From Euglena gracilis (taxonomy: Eukaryota; Euglenozoa; Euglenophyceae; Euglenales; Euglenaceae): a DNA stretch of 24,075 nt. The stretch spans positions 1 to 24,075 of the forward strand of contig CAAHFI011594310.1 of the NCBI GenBank assembly GCA_900893395.1, in the 5' to 3' direction. Of the stretch, positions 8,501 through 20,900 are shown one piece after another. The position numbers and the translations under genes are program-made. How positions within the stretch are numbered: the first letter of the stretch is position 1; every line of letters begins with the position of its first letter. The notes beneath the pieces are model-generated. The model made no database searches, had not been told where the DNA came from, and was given only the letters and a program-made list of their open reading frames with translations.

Positions 8501-11500
8501 ACGCAGCAGTTACCGCCCGGGAGGCGCAAAATAGCACGTAAGTAACGGACGCCCCAAAAACGTCATTTTTCGGCCATTTTCGGCCGAAATCGGCTGCGCC
8601 GGCGCTCCAAAAACGAGCGCTCTGCCCCGGCTAGAGGTCGGCGATCCTTTACCTAACTGTTGCGAAGGGCGGCGGGCGGATAGGCGCAATTTTGCCCGCG
8701 GCGGGCGTGCGTAAAACGCAGCAGTTACCGCCCGGGAGGCGCAAAATAGCACGTAAGTAACGGACCCCCAAAAACGTCATTTTTCGGCCATTTTCGGCCG
8801 AAATCGGCTGCGCCGGCGCTCCAAAAACGAGCGCTCTGCCCCGGCTAGAGGTCGGCGATCCTTTACCTAACTGTTGCGAAGGGCGGCGGGCGGATAGGCG
8901 CAATTTTGCCCGCGGCGGGCGTGCGTAAAACGCAGCAGTTACCGCCCGGGAGGCGCAAAATAGCACGTAAGTAACGGACGCCCCAAAAACGTCATTTTTC
9001 GGCCATTTTCGGCCGAAATCGGCTGCGCCGGCGCTCCAAAAACGAGCGCTCTGCCCCGGCTAGAGGTCGGCGATCCTTTACCTAACTGTTGCGAAGGGCG
9101 GCGGGCGGATAGGCGCAATTTTGCCCGCGGCGGGCGTGCGTAAAACGCAGCAGTTACCGCCCGGGAGGCGCAAAATAGCACGTAAGTAACGGACGCCCCA
9201 AAAACGTCATTTTTCGGCCATTTTCGGCCGAAATCGGCTGCGCCGGCGCTCCAAAAACGAGCGCTCTGCCCCGGCTAGAGGTCGGCGATCCTTTACCTAA
9301 CTGTTGCGAAGGGCGGCGGGCGGATAGGCGCAATTTTGCCCGCGGCGGGCGTGCGTAAAACGCAGCAGTTACCGCCCGGGAGGCGCAAAATAGCACGTAA
9401 GTAACGGACGCCCCAAAAACGTCATTTTTCGGCCATTTTCGGCCGAAATCGGCTGCGCGGCGCTCCAAAAACGAGCGCTCTGCCCCGGCTAGAGGTCGGC
9501 GATCCTTTACCTAACTGTTGCGAAGGGCGGCGGGCGGATAGGCGCAATTTTGCCCGCGGCGGGCGTGCGTAAAACGCAGCAGTTACCGCCCGGGAGGCGC
9601 AAAATAGCACGTAAGTAACGGACGCCCCAAAAACGTCATTTTTCGGCCATTTTCGGCCGAAATCGGCTGCGCCGGCGCTCCAAAAACGAGCGCTCTGCCC
9701 CGGCTAGAGGTCGGCGATCCTTTACCTAACTGTTGCGAAGGGCGGCGGGCGGATAGGCGCAATTTTGCCCGCGGCGGGCGTGCGTAAAACGCAGTTACCG
9801 CCCGGGAGGCGCAAAATAGCACGTAAGTAACGGACGCCCCAAAAACGTCATTTTTCGGCCATTTTCGGCCGAAATCGGCTGCGCCGGCGCTCCAAAAACG
9901 AGCGCTCTGCCCCGGCTAGAGGTCGGCGATCCTTTACCTAACTGTTGCGAAGGGCGGCGGGCGGATAGGCGCAATTTTGCCCGCGGCGGGCGTGCGTAAA
10001 ACGCAGCAGTTACCGCCCGGGAGGCGCAAAATAGCACGTAAGTAACGGACGCCCCAAAACGTCATTTTTCGGCCATTTTCGGCCGAAATCGGCTGCGCCG
10101 GCGCTCCAAAAACGAGCGCTCTGCCCCGGCTAGAGGTCGGCGATCCTTTACCTAACTGTTGCGAAGGGCGGCGGGCGGATAGGCGCAATTTTGCCCGCGG
10201 CGGGCGTGCGTAAAACGCAGCAGTTACCGCCCGGGAGGCGCAAAATAGCACGTAAGTAACGGACGCCCCAAAAACGTCATTTTTCGGCCATTTTCGGCCG
10301 AAATCGGCTGCGCCGGCGCTCCAAAAACGAGCGCTCTGCCCCGGCTAGAGGTCGGCGATCCTTTACCTAACTGTTGCGAAGGGCGGCGGGCGGATAGGCG
10401 CAATTTTGCCCGCGGCGGGCGTGCGTAAAACGCAGCAGTTACCGCCCGGGAGGCGCAAAATAGCACGTAAGTAACGGACGCCCCAAAAACGTCATTTTTC
10501 GGCCATTTTCGGCCGAAATCGGCTGCGCCGGCGCTCCAAAAACGAGCGCTCTGCCCCGGCTAGAGGTCGGCGATCCTTTACCTAACTGTTGCGAAGGGCG
10601 GCGGGCGGATAGGCGCAATTTTGCCCGCGGCGGGCGTGCGTAAAACGCAGCAGTTACCGCCCGGGAGGCGCAAAATAGCACGTAAGTAACGGACGCCCCA
10701 AAAACGTCATTTTTCGGCCATTTTCGGCCGAAATCGGCTGCGCCGGCGCTCCAAAAACGAGCGCTCTGCCCCGGCTAGAGGTCGGCGATCCTTTACCTAA
10801 CTGTTGCGAAGGGCGGCGGGCGGATAGGCGCAATTTTGCCCGCGGCGGGCGTGCGTAAAACGCAGCAGTTACCGCCCGGGAGGCGCAAAATAGCACGTAA
10901 GTAACGGACGCCCCAAAACGTCATTTTTCGGCCATTTTCGGCCGAAATCGGCTGCGCCGGCGCTCCAAAAACGAGCGCTCTGCCCCGGCTAGAGGTCGGC
11001 GATCCTTTACCTAACTGTTGCGAAGGGCGGCGGGCGGATAGGCGCAATTTTGCCCGCGGCGGGCGTGCGTAAAACGCAGCAGTTACCGCCCGGGAGGCGC
11101 AAAATAGCACGTAAGTAACGGACGCCCCAAAACGTCATTTTTCGGCCATTTTCGGCCGAAATCGGCTGCGCCGGCGCTCCAAAAACGAGCGCTCTGCCCC
11201 GGCTAGAGGTCGGCGATCCTTTACCTAACTGTTGCGAAGGGCGGCGGGCGGATAGGCGCAATTTTGCCCGCGGCGGGCGTGCGTAAAACGCAGCAGTTAC
11301 CGCCCGGGAGGCGCAAAATAGCACGTAAGTAACGGACGCCCCCAAAAACGTCATTTTTCGGCCATTTTCGGCCGAAATCGGCTGCGCCGGCGCTCCAAAA
11401 ACGAGCGCTCTGCCCCGGCTAGAGGTCGGCGATCCTTTACCTAACTGTTGCGAAGGGCGGCGGGCGGATAGGCGCAATTTTGCCCGCGGCGGGCGTGCGT

Positions 11501-14440
11501 AAAACGCAGCAGTTACCGCCCGGGAGGCGCAAAATAGCACGTAAGTAACGGACGCCCCAAAAACGTCATTTTTCGGCCATTTTCGGCCGAAATCGGCTGC
11601 GCCGGCGCTCCAAAAACGAGCGCTCTGCCCCGGCTAGAGGTCGGCGATCCTTTACCTAACTGTTGCGAAGGGCGGCGGGCGGATAGGCGCAATTTTGCCC
11701 GCGGCGGGCGTGCGTAAAACGCAGCAGTTACCGCCCGGGAGGCGCAAAATAGCACGTAAGTAACGGACGCCCCAAAAACGTCATTTTTCGGCCATTTTCG
11801 GCCGAAATCGGCTGCGCCGGCGCTCCAAAAACGAGCGCTCTGCCCCGGCTAGAGGTCGGCGATCCTTTACCTAACTGTTGCGAAGGGCGGCGGGCGGATA
11901 GGCGCAATTTTGCCCGCGGCGGGCGTGCGTAAAACGCAGCAGTTACCGCCCGGGAGGCGCAAAATAGCACGTAGTAACGGACGCCCCCAAAAACGTCATT
12001 TTTCGGCCATTTTCGGCCGAAATCGGCTGCGCCGGCGCTCCAAAAACGAGCGCTCTGCCCCGGCTAGAGGTCGGCGATCCTTTACCTAACTGTTGCGAAG
12101 GGCGGCGGATAGGCGCAATTTTGCCCGCGGCGGGCGTGCGTAAAACGCAGCAGTTACCGCCCGGGAGGCGCAAAATAGCACGTAAGTAACGGACGCCCCC
12201 AAAAACGTCATTTTTCGGCCATTTTCGGCCGAAATCGGCTGCGCCGGCGCTCCAAAAACGAGCGCTCTGCCCCGGCTAGAGGTCGGCGATCCTTTACCTA
12301 ACTGTTGCGAAGGGCGGGGCGGATAGGCGCAATTTTGCCCGCGGCGGGCGTGCGTAAAACGCAGCAGTTACCGCCCGGGAGGCGCAAAATAGCACGTAAG
12401 TAACGGACGCCCCAAAAACGTCATTTTTCGGCCATTTTCGGCCGAAATCGGCTGCGCCGGCGCTCCAAAAACGAGCGCTCTGCCCCGGCTAGAGGTCGGC
12501 GATCCTTTACCTAACTGTTGCGAAGGGCGGCGGGCGGATAGGCGCAATTTTGCCCGCGGCGGGCGTGCGTAAAACGCAGCAGTTACCGCCCGGGAGGCGC
12601 AAAATAGCACGTAAGTAACGGACGCCCCAAAAACGTCATTTTTCGGCCATTTTCGGCCGAAATCGGCTGCGCCGGCGCTCCAAAAACGAGCGCTCTGCCC
12701 CGGCTAGAGGTCGGCGATCCTTTACCTAACTGTTGCGAAGGGCGGCGGGCGGATAGGCGCAATTTTGCCCGCGCGGGGCGTGCGTAAAACGCAGCAGTTA
12801 CCGCCCGGGAGGCGCAAAATAGCACGTAAGTAACGGACGCCCCAAAACGTCATTTTTCGGCCATTTTCGGCCGAAATCGGCTGCGCCGGCGCTCCAAAAA
12901 CGAGCGCTCTGCCCCGGCTAGAGGTCGGCGATCCTTTACCTAACTGTTGCGAAGGGCGGCGGGCGGATAGGCGCAATTTTGCCCGCGGCGGGCGTGCGTA
13001 AAACGCAGCAGTTACCGCCCGGGAGGCGCAAAATAGCACGTAAGTAACGGACGCCCCAAAAACGTCATTTTTCGGCCATTTTCGGCCGAAATCGGCTGCG
13101 CCGGCGCTCCAAAAACGAGCGCTCTGCCCCGGCTAGAGGTCGGCGATCCTTTACCTAATGTTGCGAAGGGCGGCGGCGGATAGGCGCAATTTTGCCCGCG
13201 GCGGGCGTGCGTAAAACGCAGCAGTTACCGCCCGGGAGGCGCAAAATAGCACGTAAGTAACGGACGCCCCAAAAACGTCATTTTTCGGCCATTTTCGGCC
13301 GAAATCGGCTGCGCGGCGCTCCAAAAACGAGCGCTCTGCCCCGGCTAGAGGTCGGCGATCCTTTACCTAACTGTTGCGAAGGGCGGCGGGCGGATAGGCG
13401 CAATTTTGCCCGCGGCGGGCGTGCGTAAAACGCAGCAGTTACCGCCCGGGAGGCGCAAAATAGCACGTAAGTAACGGACGCCCCAAAAACGTCATTTTTC
13501 GGCCATTTTCGGCCGAAATCGGCTGCGCCGGCGCTCCAAAAACGAGCGCTCTGCCCCGGCTAGAGGTCGGCGATCCTTTACCTAACTGTTGCGAAGGGCG
13601 GCGGGCGGATAGGCGCAATTTTGCCCGCGGCGGGCGTGCGTAAAACGCAGCAGTTACCGCCCGGGAGGCGCAAAATAGCACGTAAGTAACGGACGCCCCA
13701 AAAAACGTCATTTTTCGGCCATTTTCGGCCGAAATCGGCTGCGCCGGCGCTCCAAAAACGAGCGCTCTGCCCCGGCTAGAGGTCGGCGATCCTTTACCTA
13801 ACTGTTGCGAAGGGCGGCGGGCGGATAGGCGCAATTTTGCCCGGCGGGCGTGCGTAAAACGCAGCAGTTACCGCCCGGGAGGCGCAAAATAGCACGTAAG
13901 TAACGGACGCCCCAAAAACGTCATTTTTCGGCCATTTTCGGCCGAAATCGGCTGCGCCGGCGCTCCAAAAACGAGCGCTCTGCCCCGGCTAGAGGTCGGC
14001 GATCCTTTACCTAATGTTGCGAAGGGCGGCGGGCGGATAGGCGCAATTTTGCCCGCGGCGGGCGTGCGTAAAACGCAGCAGTTACCGCCCGGGAGGCGCA
14101 AAATAGCACGTAAGTAACGGACGCCCCAAAAACGTCATTTTTCGGCCATTTTCGGCCGAAATCGGCTGCGCCGGCGCTCCAAAAACGAGCGCTCTGCCCC
14201 GGCTAGAGGTCGGCGATCCTTTACCTAATTGTTGCGAAGGGCGGCGGGCGGATAGGCGCAATTTTGCCCGCGGCGGGCGTGCGTAAAACGCAGCAGTTAC
14301 CGCCCGGGAGGCGCAAAATAGCACGTAAGTAACGGACGCCCCAAAAACGTCATTTTTCGGCCATTTTCGGCCGAAATCGGCTGCGCCGGCGCTCCAAAAA
14401 CGAGCGCTCTGCCCCGGCTAGAGGTCGGCGATCCTTTACC

Positions 14441-14920
14441 TAACTGTTGCGAAGGCGGCGGATAGCGCAATTTTGCCCGCGGCGGGCGTGCGTAAAACGC
14501 AGCAGTTACCGCCCGGGAGGCGCAAAATAGCACGTAAAAACGGAAACGTCATTTTTCGGCCATTTTCGGCCGAAATCGGCTGCGCCGGCGCCAAAAACGA
14601 GCGCTCTGCCCCGGCTAGAGGTCGGCGATCCTTTACCTTGTTAGGGCGGCGGCGCGGATAGGCGCAATTTTGCCCGCGGCGGCGTGCGTAAAACGCAGCA
14701 GTTACCGCGGAGGCGCAAAATAGCACGGTAACGGACGCCCCAAAAACGTCATTTTCGGCCATTTTCGGCCGAAATCGGCTGCCGGCGCTCCAAAAAAGCG
14801 CTCGCGCTAGAGGTCGGCGATCCTTTACCTAACTGTTGCGAAGGGCGGCGGGGATAGGCGCAATTTTGCCCGCGGCGGGCGTGCGTAAAACGCAGCTTAC
14901 CGCCCGGGAGGCGCAAAATA
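14441..14920. repeat. Disrupted patch: two strongly shortened copies
   Basis: Landmark spacing falls to 197 and then 192 bp here, the two smallest values in the window. Shortening is spread over many sites rather than one deletion. The unit start is reduced so that GTAAAAACGG runs almost straight into AAACGTC near 14535-14550. CTAACTGTTGCGAAG is reduced to TTGTTAG near 14637. The CCCGGG palindrome is lost near 14706. The GAGCGCTCTGCCCCGG stretch is rearranged near 14796-14807, and GCAGCAGTTAC becomes GCAGCTTAC near 14893. The following copy, near 15182, also lacks the EagI-type palindrome. This marks an abrupt boundary between the uniform core and the indel-rich right segment. Low-quality consensus at a read or contig join is the simplest explanation; a decayed breakpoint between two array segments is the alternative. 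Confidence 0.8.
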
Positions 14921-17900
14921 GCACGTAAGTAACGGACGCCCCAAAAACGTCATTTTTCGGCCATTTTCGGCCGAAATCGGCTGCGCCGGCGCTCCAAAAA
15001 CGAGCGCTCTGCCCCGGCTAGAGGTCGGCGATCCTTTACCTAACTGTTGCGAAGGGCGGCGGGCGGATAGGCGCAATTTTGCCCGCGGCGGGCGTGCGTA
15101 AAACGCAGCAGTTACCGCCCGGGAGGCGCAAAATAGCACGTAAGTAACGGACGCCCCAAAAACGTCATTTTTCGGCCATTTTCGCCGGGCCTGCGCCGGC
15201 GCTCCAAAAACGAGCGCTCTGCCCCGGCTAGAGGTCGGCGATCCTTTACCTAACTGTTGCGAAGGGCGGCGGGCGGATAGGCGCAATTTTGCCCGCGGCG
15301 GGCGTGCGTAAAACGCAGCCAGTTACCGCCCGGGAGGCGCAAAATAGCACGTAAGTAACGGACGCCCCCAAAAACGTCATTTTTCGGCCATTTTCGGCCG
15401 AAATCGGCTGCGCCGGCGCTCCAAAAACGAGCGCTCTGCCCCGGCTAGAGGTCGGCGATCCTTTACCTAACTGTTGCGAAGGGCGGCGGGCGGATAGCGC
15501 AATTTTGCCCGCGGCGGGCGTGCGTAAAACGCAGCAGTTACCGCCCGGGAGGCGCAAAATAGCACGTAAGTAACGGACGCCCCCAAAACGTCATTTTTCG
15601 GCCATTTTCGGCCGAAATCGGCGCCGGCGCTCCAAAAACGAGCGCTCTGCCCCGGCTAGAGGTCGGCGATCCTTTACCTAACTGTTGCGAAGGGCGGCGG
15701 GCGGATAGGCGCAATTTTGCCCGCGGCGTGCGTAAAACGCAGCAGTTACCGCCCGGGAGGCGCAAAATAGCACGTAAGTAACGGACGCCCCAAAAACGTC
15801 ATTTTTCGGCCATTTTCGGCCGAAATCGGCTGCGCCGGCGCTCCAAAAACGAGCGCTCTGCCCCGGCTAGAGGTCGGCGATCCTTTACCTAACTGTTGCG
15901 AAGGGCGGCGGGCGGATAGGCGCAATTTTGCCCGCGGCGGGCGTGCGTAAAACGCAGCAGTTACCGCCCGGGAGGCGCAAAATAGCACGTAAGTAACGGA
16001 CGCCCCCAAAAACGTCATTTTCGGCCATTTTCGGCCGAAATCGGCTGCGCCGCGCTCCAAAAACGAGCGCTCTGCCCCGGCTAGAGGTCGGCGATCCTTT
16101 ACCTAACTGTTGCGAAGGGCGGGCGGATAGGCGCAATTTTGCCCGCGGCGGGCGTGCGTAAAACGCAGCAGTTACCGCCCGGGAGGCGCAAAATAGCACG
16201 TAACGGACGCCCCCAAAAACGTCATTTTTCGGCCATTTTCGGCCGAAATCGGCTGCGCCGGCGCTCCAAAAACGAGCGCTCTGCCCCGGCTAGAGGTCGG
16301 CGATCCTTTACCTAACTGTTGCGAAGGGCGGCGGGCGGATAGGCGCAATTTTGCCCCGGGCGTGCGTAAAACGCAGTTACCGCCCGGGAGGCGCAAAATA
16401 GCACGTAAGTAACGGACCCCAAAAACGTCATTTTTCGGCCATTTTCGGCCGAAATCGGCTGCGCCGGCGCTCCAAAAACGAGCGCTCTGCCCCGGCTAGA
16501 GGTCGGCGATCCTTTACCTAACTGTTGCGAAGGGCGGCGGCGGATAGCGCAATTTTGCCCGCGGCGGGCGTGCGTAAAACGCAGCAGTTACCGCCCGGGA
16601 GGCGCAAAATAGCACGTAAGTAACGGACGCCCCCAAAAACGTCATTTTTCGGCCATTTTCGGCCGAAATCGGCTGCGCCGGCGCTCCAAAAACGAGCGCT
16701 CTGCCCCGGCTAGAGGTCGGCGATCCTTTACCTAACTGTTGCGAAGGGCGGCGGCGGATAGGCGCAATTTTGCCCGCGGCGGCGTGCGTAAAACGCAGCA
16801 GTTACCGCCCGGGAGGCGCAAAATAGCACGTAAGTAACGGACGCCCCCAAAAACGTCATTTTTCGGCCATTTTCGGCCGAAATCGGCTGCGCCGGCGCTC
16901 CAAAAACGAGCGCTCTGCCCCGGCTAGAGGTCGGCGATCCTTTACCTAACTGTTGCGAAGGGCGGCGGGCGGATAGGCGCAATTTTGCCCGCGGCGGGCG
17001 TGCGTAAAACGCAGCAGTTACCGCCCGGGAGGCGCAAAATAGCACGTAAGTAACGGACGCCCCCAAAAACGTCATTTTTCGGCCATTTTCGGCCGAAATC
17101 GGCTGCGCCGGCGCTCCAAAAACGAGCGCTCTGCCCCGGCTAGAGGTCGGCGATCCTTTACCTAACTGTTGCGAAGGGCGGCGGGCGGATAGGCGCAATT
17201 TTGCCCGCGGCGGGCGTGCGTAAAACGCAGCAGTTACCGCCCGGGAGGCGCAAAATAGCACGTAAGTAACGGACGCCCCAAAACGTCGTTTTTCGGCCAT
17301 TTTCGGCCGAAATCGGCTGCGCCGGCGCTCCAAAAACGAGCGCTCTGCCCCGGCTAGAGGTCGGCGATCCTTTACCTAACTGTTGCGAAGGGCGGCGGCG
17401 GATAGGCGCAATTTTGCGCGCGGGCGTGCGTAAAACGCAGCAGTTACCGCCCGGGAGGCGCAAAATAGCACGTAAGTAACGGACGCCCCAAAAACGTCAT
17501 TTTCGGCCATTTTCGGCCGAAATCGGCTGCGCCGGCGCTCCAAAAACGAGCGCTCTGCCCCGGCTAGAGGTCGGCGATCCTTTACCTAACTGTTGCGAAG
17601 GGCGGCGGGATAGGCGCAATTTTGCCCGCGGCGGCGTGCGTAAAACGCAGCAGTTACCGCCCGGGAGGCGCAAAATAGCACGTAAGTAACGGACGCCCCC
17701 AAAAACGTCATTTTTCGGCCATTTTCGGCCGAAATCGGCTGCGCCGGCGCTCCAAAAACGAGCGCTCTGCCCCGGCTAGAGGTCGGCGATCCTTTACCTA
17801 ACTGTTGCGAAGGGCGGCGGGCGGATAGGCGCAATTTTGCCCGCGGCGGGCGTGCGTAAAACGCAGCAGTTACCGCCCGGGAGGCGCAAAATAGCACGTA

Positions 17901-20900
17901 AGTAACGGACCCCCAAAAACGTCATTTTTCGGCCATTTTCGGCCGAAATCGGCTGCGCCGGCGCTCCAAAAACGAGCGCTCTGCCCCGGCTAGAGGTCGG
18001 CGATCCTTTACCTAACTGTTGCGAAGGGCGGCGGGCGGATAGGCGCAATTTTGCCCGCGGCGGGCGTGCGTAAAACGCAGCAGTTACCGCCCGGGAGGCG
18101 CAAAATAGCACGTAAGTAACGGACCCCCAAAAACGTCATTTTTCGGCCATTTTCGGCCGAAATCGGCTGCCGGCGCTCCAAAAACGAGCGCTCTGCCCCG
18201 GCTAGAGGTCGGCGATCCTTTACCTAACTGTTGCGAAGGGCGGCGGATAGGCGCAATTTTGCCCGCGGCGGGCGTGCGTAAAACGCAGCAGTTACCGCCC
18301 GGGAGGCGCAAAATAGCACGTAAGTAACGGACGCCCCCAAAAACGTCATTTTTCGGCCATTTTCGGCCGAAATCGGCTGCGCCGGCGCTCCAAAAACGAG
18401 CGCTCTGCCCCGGCTAGAGGTCGGCGATCCTTTACCTAACTGTTGCGAAGGGCGGCGGCGGATAGGCGCAATTTTGCCCGCGGCGGCGTGCGTAAAACGC
18501 AGCAGTTACCGCCCGGGAGGCGCAAAATAGCACGTAAGTAACGGACGCCCCCAAAACGTCATTTTTCGGCCATTTTCGGCCGAAATCGGCTGCGCCGGCG
18601 CTCCAAAAACGAGCGCTCTGCCCCGGCTAGAGGTCGGCGATCCTTTACCTAACTGTTGCGAAGGGCGGCGGGCGGATAGGCGCAATTTTGCCCGCGGCGG
18701 GCGTGCGTAAAACGCAGCAGTTACCGCCCGGGAGGCGCAAAATAGCACGTAAGTAACGGACCCCCAAAAACGTCATTTTTCGGCCATTTTCGGCCGAAAT
18801 CGGCTGCGCCGGCGCTCCAAAAACGAGCGCTCTGCCCCGGCTAGAGGTCGGCGATCCTTTACCTAACTGTTGCGAAGGGCGGGCGGATAGGCGCAATTTT
18901 GCCCGCGCGGGCGTGCGTAAAACGCAGCAGTTACCGCCCGGGAGGCGCAAAATAGCACGTAAGTAACGGACCCCCAAAAACGTCATTTTTCGGCCATTTT
19001 CGGCCGAAATCGGCTGCGCCGGCGCTCCAAAAACGAGCGCTCTGCCCCGGCTAGAGGTCGGCGATCCTTTACCTAACTGTTGCGAAGGGCGGCGGCGGAT
19101 AGGCGCAATTTTGCCCGCGGCGGGCGTGCGTAAAACGCAGCAGTTACCGCCCGGGAGGCGCAAAATAGCACGTAAGTAACGGACGCCCCCAAAAACGTCA
19201 TTTTTCGGCCATTTTCGGCCGAAATCGGCTGCGCCGGCGCTCCAAAAACGAGCGCTCTGCCCCGGCTAGAGGTCGGCGATCCTTTACCTAACTGTTGCGA
19301 AGGGCGGCGGGCGGATAGGCGCAATTTTGCCCGCGGCGGGCGTGCGTAAAACGCAGCAGTTACCGCCCGGGAGGCGCAAAATAGCACGTAAGTAACGGAC
19401 GCCCCAAAACGTCATTTTTCGGCCATTTTCGGCCGAAATCGGCTGCGCCGGCGCTCCAAAAACGAGCGCTCTGCCCCGGCTAGAGGTCGGCGATCCTTTA
19501 CCTAACTGTTGCGAAGGGCGGCGGATAGGCCGCAATTTTGCCCGCGCGGGCGTGCGTAAAACGCAGCAGTTACCGCCCGGGAGGCGCAAAATAGCACGTA
19601 AGTAACGGACGCCCCCAAAAACGTCATTTTTCGGCCATTTTCGGCCGAAATCGGCTGCGCCGGCGCTCCAAAAACGAGCGCTCTGCCCCGGCTAGAGGTC
19701 GGCGATCCTTTACCTAACTGTTGCGAAGGGCGGCCGGATAGGCGCAATTTTGCCCGCGCGCGGCGTGCGTAAAACGCAGCAGTTACCGCCCGGGAGGCGC
19801 AAAATAGCACGTAAGTAACGGACGCCCCAAAAACGTCATTTTTCGGCCATTTTCGGCCGAAATCGGCTGCGCCGGCGCTCCAAAAACGAGCGCTCTGCCC
19901 CGGCTAGAGGTCGGCGATCCTTTACCTAACTGTTGCGAAGGGCGGCGGGCGGATAGGCGCAATTTTGCCCGCGGCGGGCGTGCGTAAAACGCAGCAGTTA
20001 CCGCCCGGAGGCGCAAAATAGCACGTAAAACGGACGCCCCAAAAACGTCATTTTTCGGCCATTTTCGGCCGAAATCGGCTGCGCCGGCGCTCCAAAAACG
20101 AGCGCTCTGCCCGGCTAGAGGTCGGCGATCCTTTACCTAACTGTTGCGAAGGGCGGCGGCATAGGCGCAATTTTGCCCGCGGCGGGCGTGCGTAAAACGC
20201 AGCAGTTACCGCCCGGGAGGCGCAAAATAGCACGTAAGTAACGGACCCCCAAAAACCGTTTTTCGGCCATTTTCGGCCGAAATCGGCTGCGCCGGCGCTC
20301 CAAAAACGAGCGCTCTGCCCCGGCTAGAGGTCGGCGATCCTTTACCTAACTGTTGCGAAGGGCGGCGGGCGGATAGGCGCAATTTTGCCGCGGCGGGCGT
20401 GCGTAAAACGCAGCAGTTACCGCCCGGGAGGCGCAAAATAGCACGTAAGTAACGGACGCCCCAAAAACTTTTTCGGCCATTTTCGGCCGAAATCGGCTGC
20501 GCCGGCGCTCCAAAAACGAGCGCTCTGCCCCGGCTAGAGGTCGGCGATCCTTTACCTAACTGTTGCGAAGGGCGGCGGATAGGCGCAATTTTGCCCGCGG
20601 CGGGCGTGCGTAAAACGCAGCAGTTACCGCCCGGGAGGCGCAAAATAGCACGTAAGTAACGGACGCCCCAAAACGTCATTTTTCGGCCTTTTCGGCCGAA
20701 ATCGGCTGCGCCGGCGCCAAAAACGAGCGCTCTGCCCCGGCTAGAGGTCGGCGATCCTTTACCTAACTGTTGCGAAGGGCGGCGGGCGGATAGGCGCAAT
20801 TTTGCCCGCGGCGGGCGTGCGTAAAACGCAGCGTTACCGCCCGGGAGGCGCAAAATAGCACGTAAGTAACGGACGCCCCCAAAAACGTCATTTTTCGGCC

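Larger units (their letters stand above)
1681..14440. repeat. Homogenised core of the array
   Basis: Sixty consecutive copies, with landmarks from 1776 to 14431, have spacings only between 212 and 216 bp (mean 214.5), and long runs of adjacent copies look identical by eye. The main variation is the length of two adjacent homopolymers at the unit start (C4 or C5, then A4 or A5), plus occasional loss of the G in ACGCCCC, of a G in the G-rich block, or of the C in CTAACTG. Substitutions are rare: for example an A-to-G change at 2567 and a C-to-T at about 14229. Such uniformity is what recent amplification or active unequal exchange and gene conversion produces in satellites (family knowledge). 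An assembler's consensus of many near-identical reads would look similar. Confidence 0.85.
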
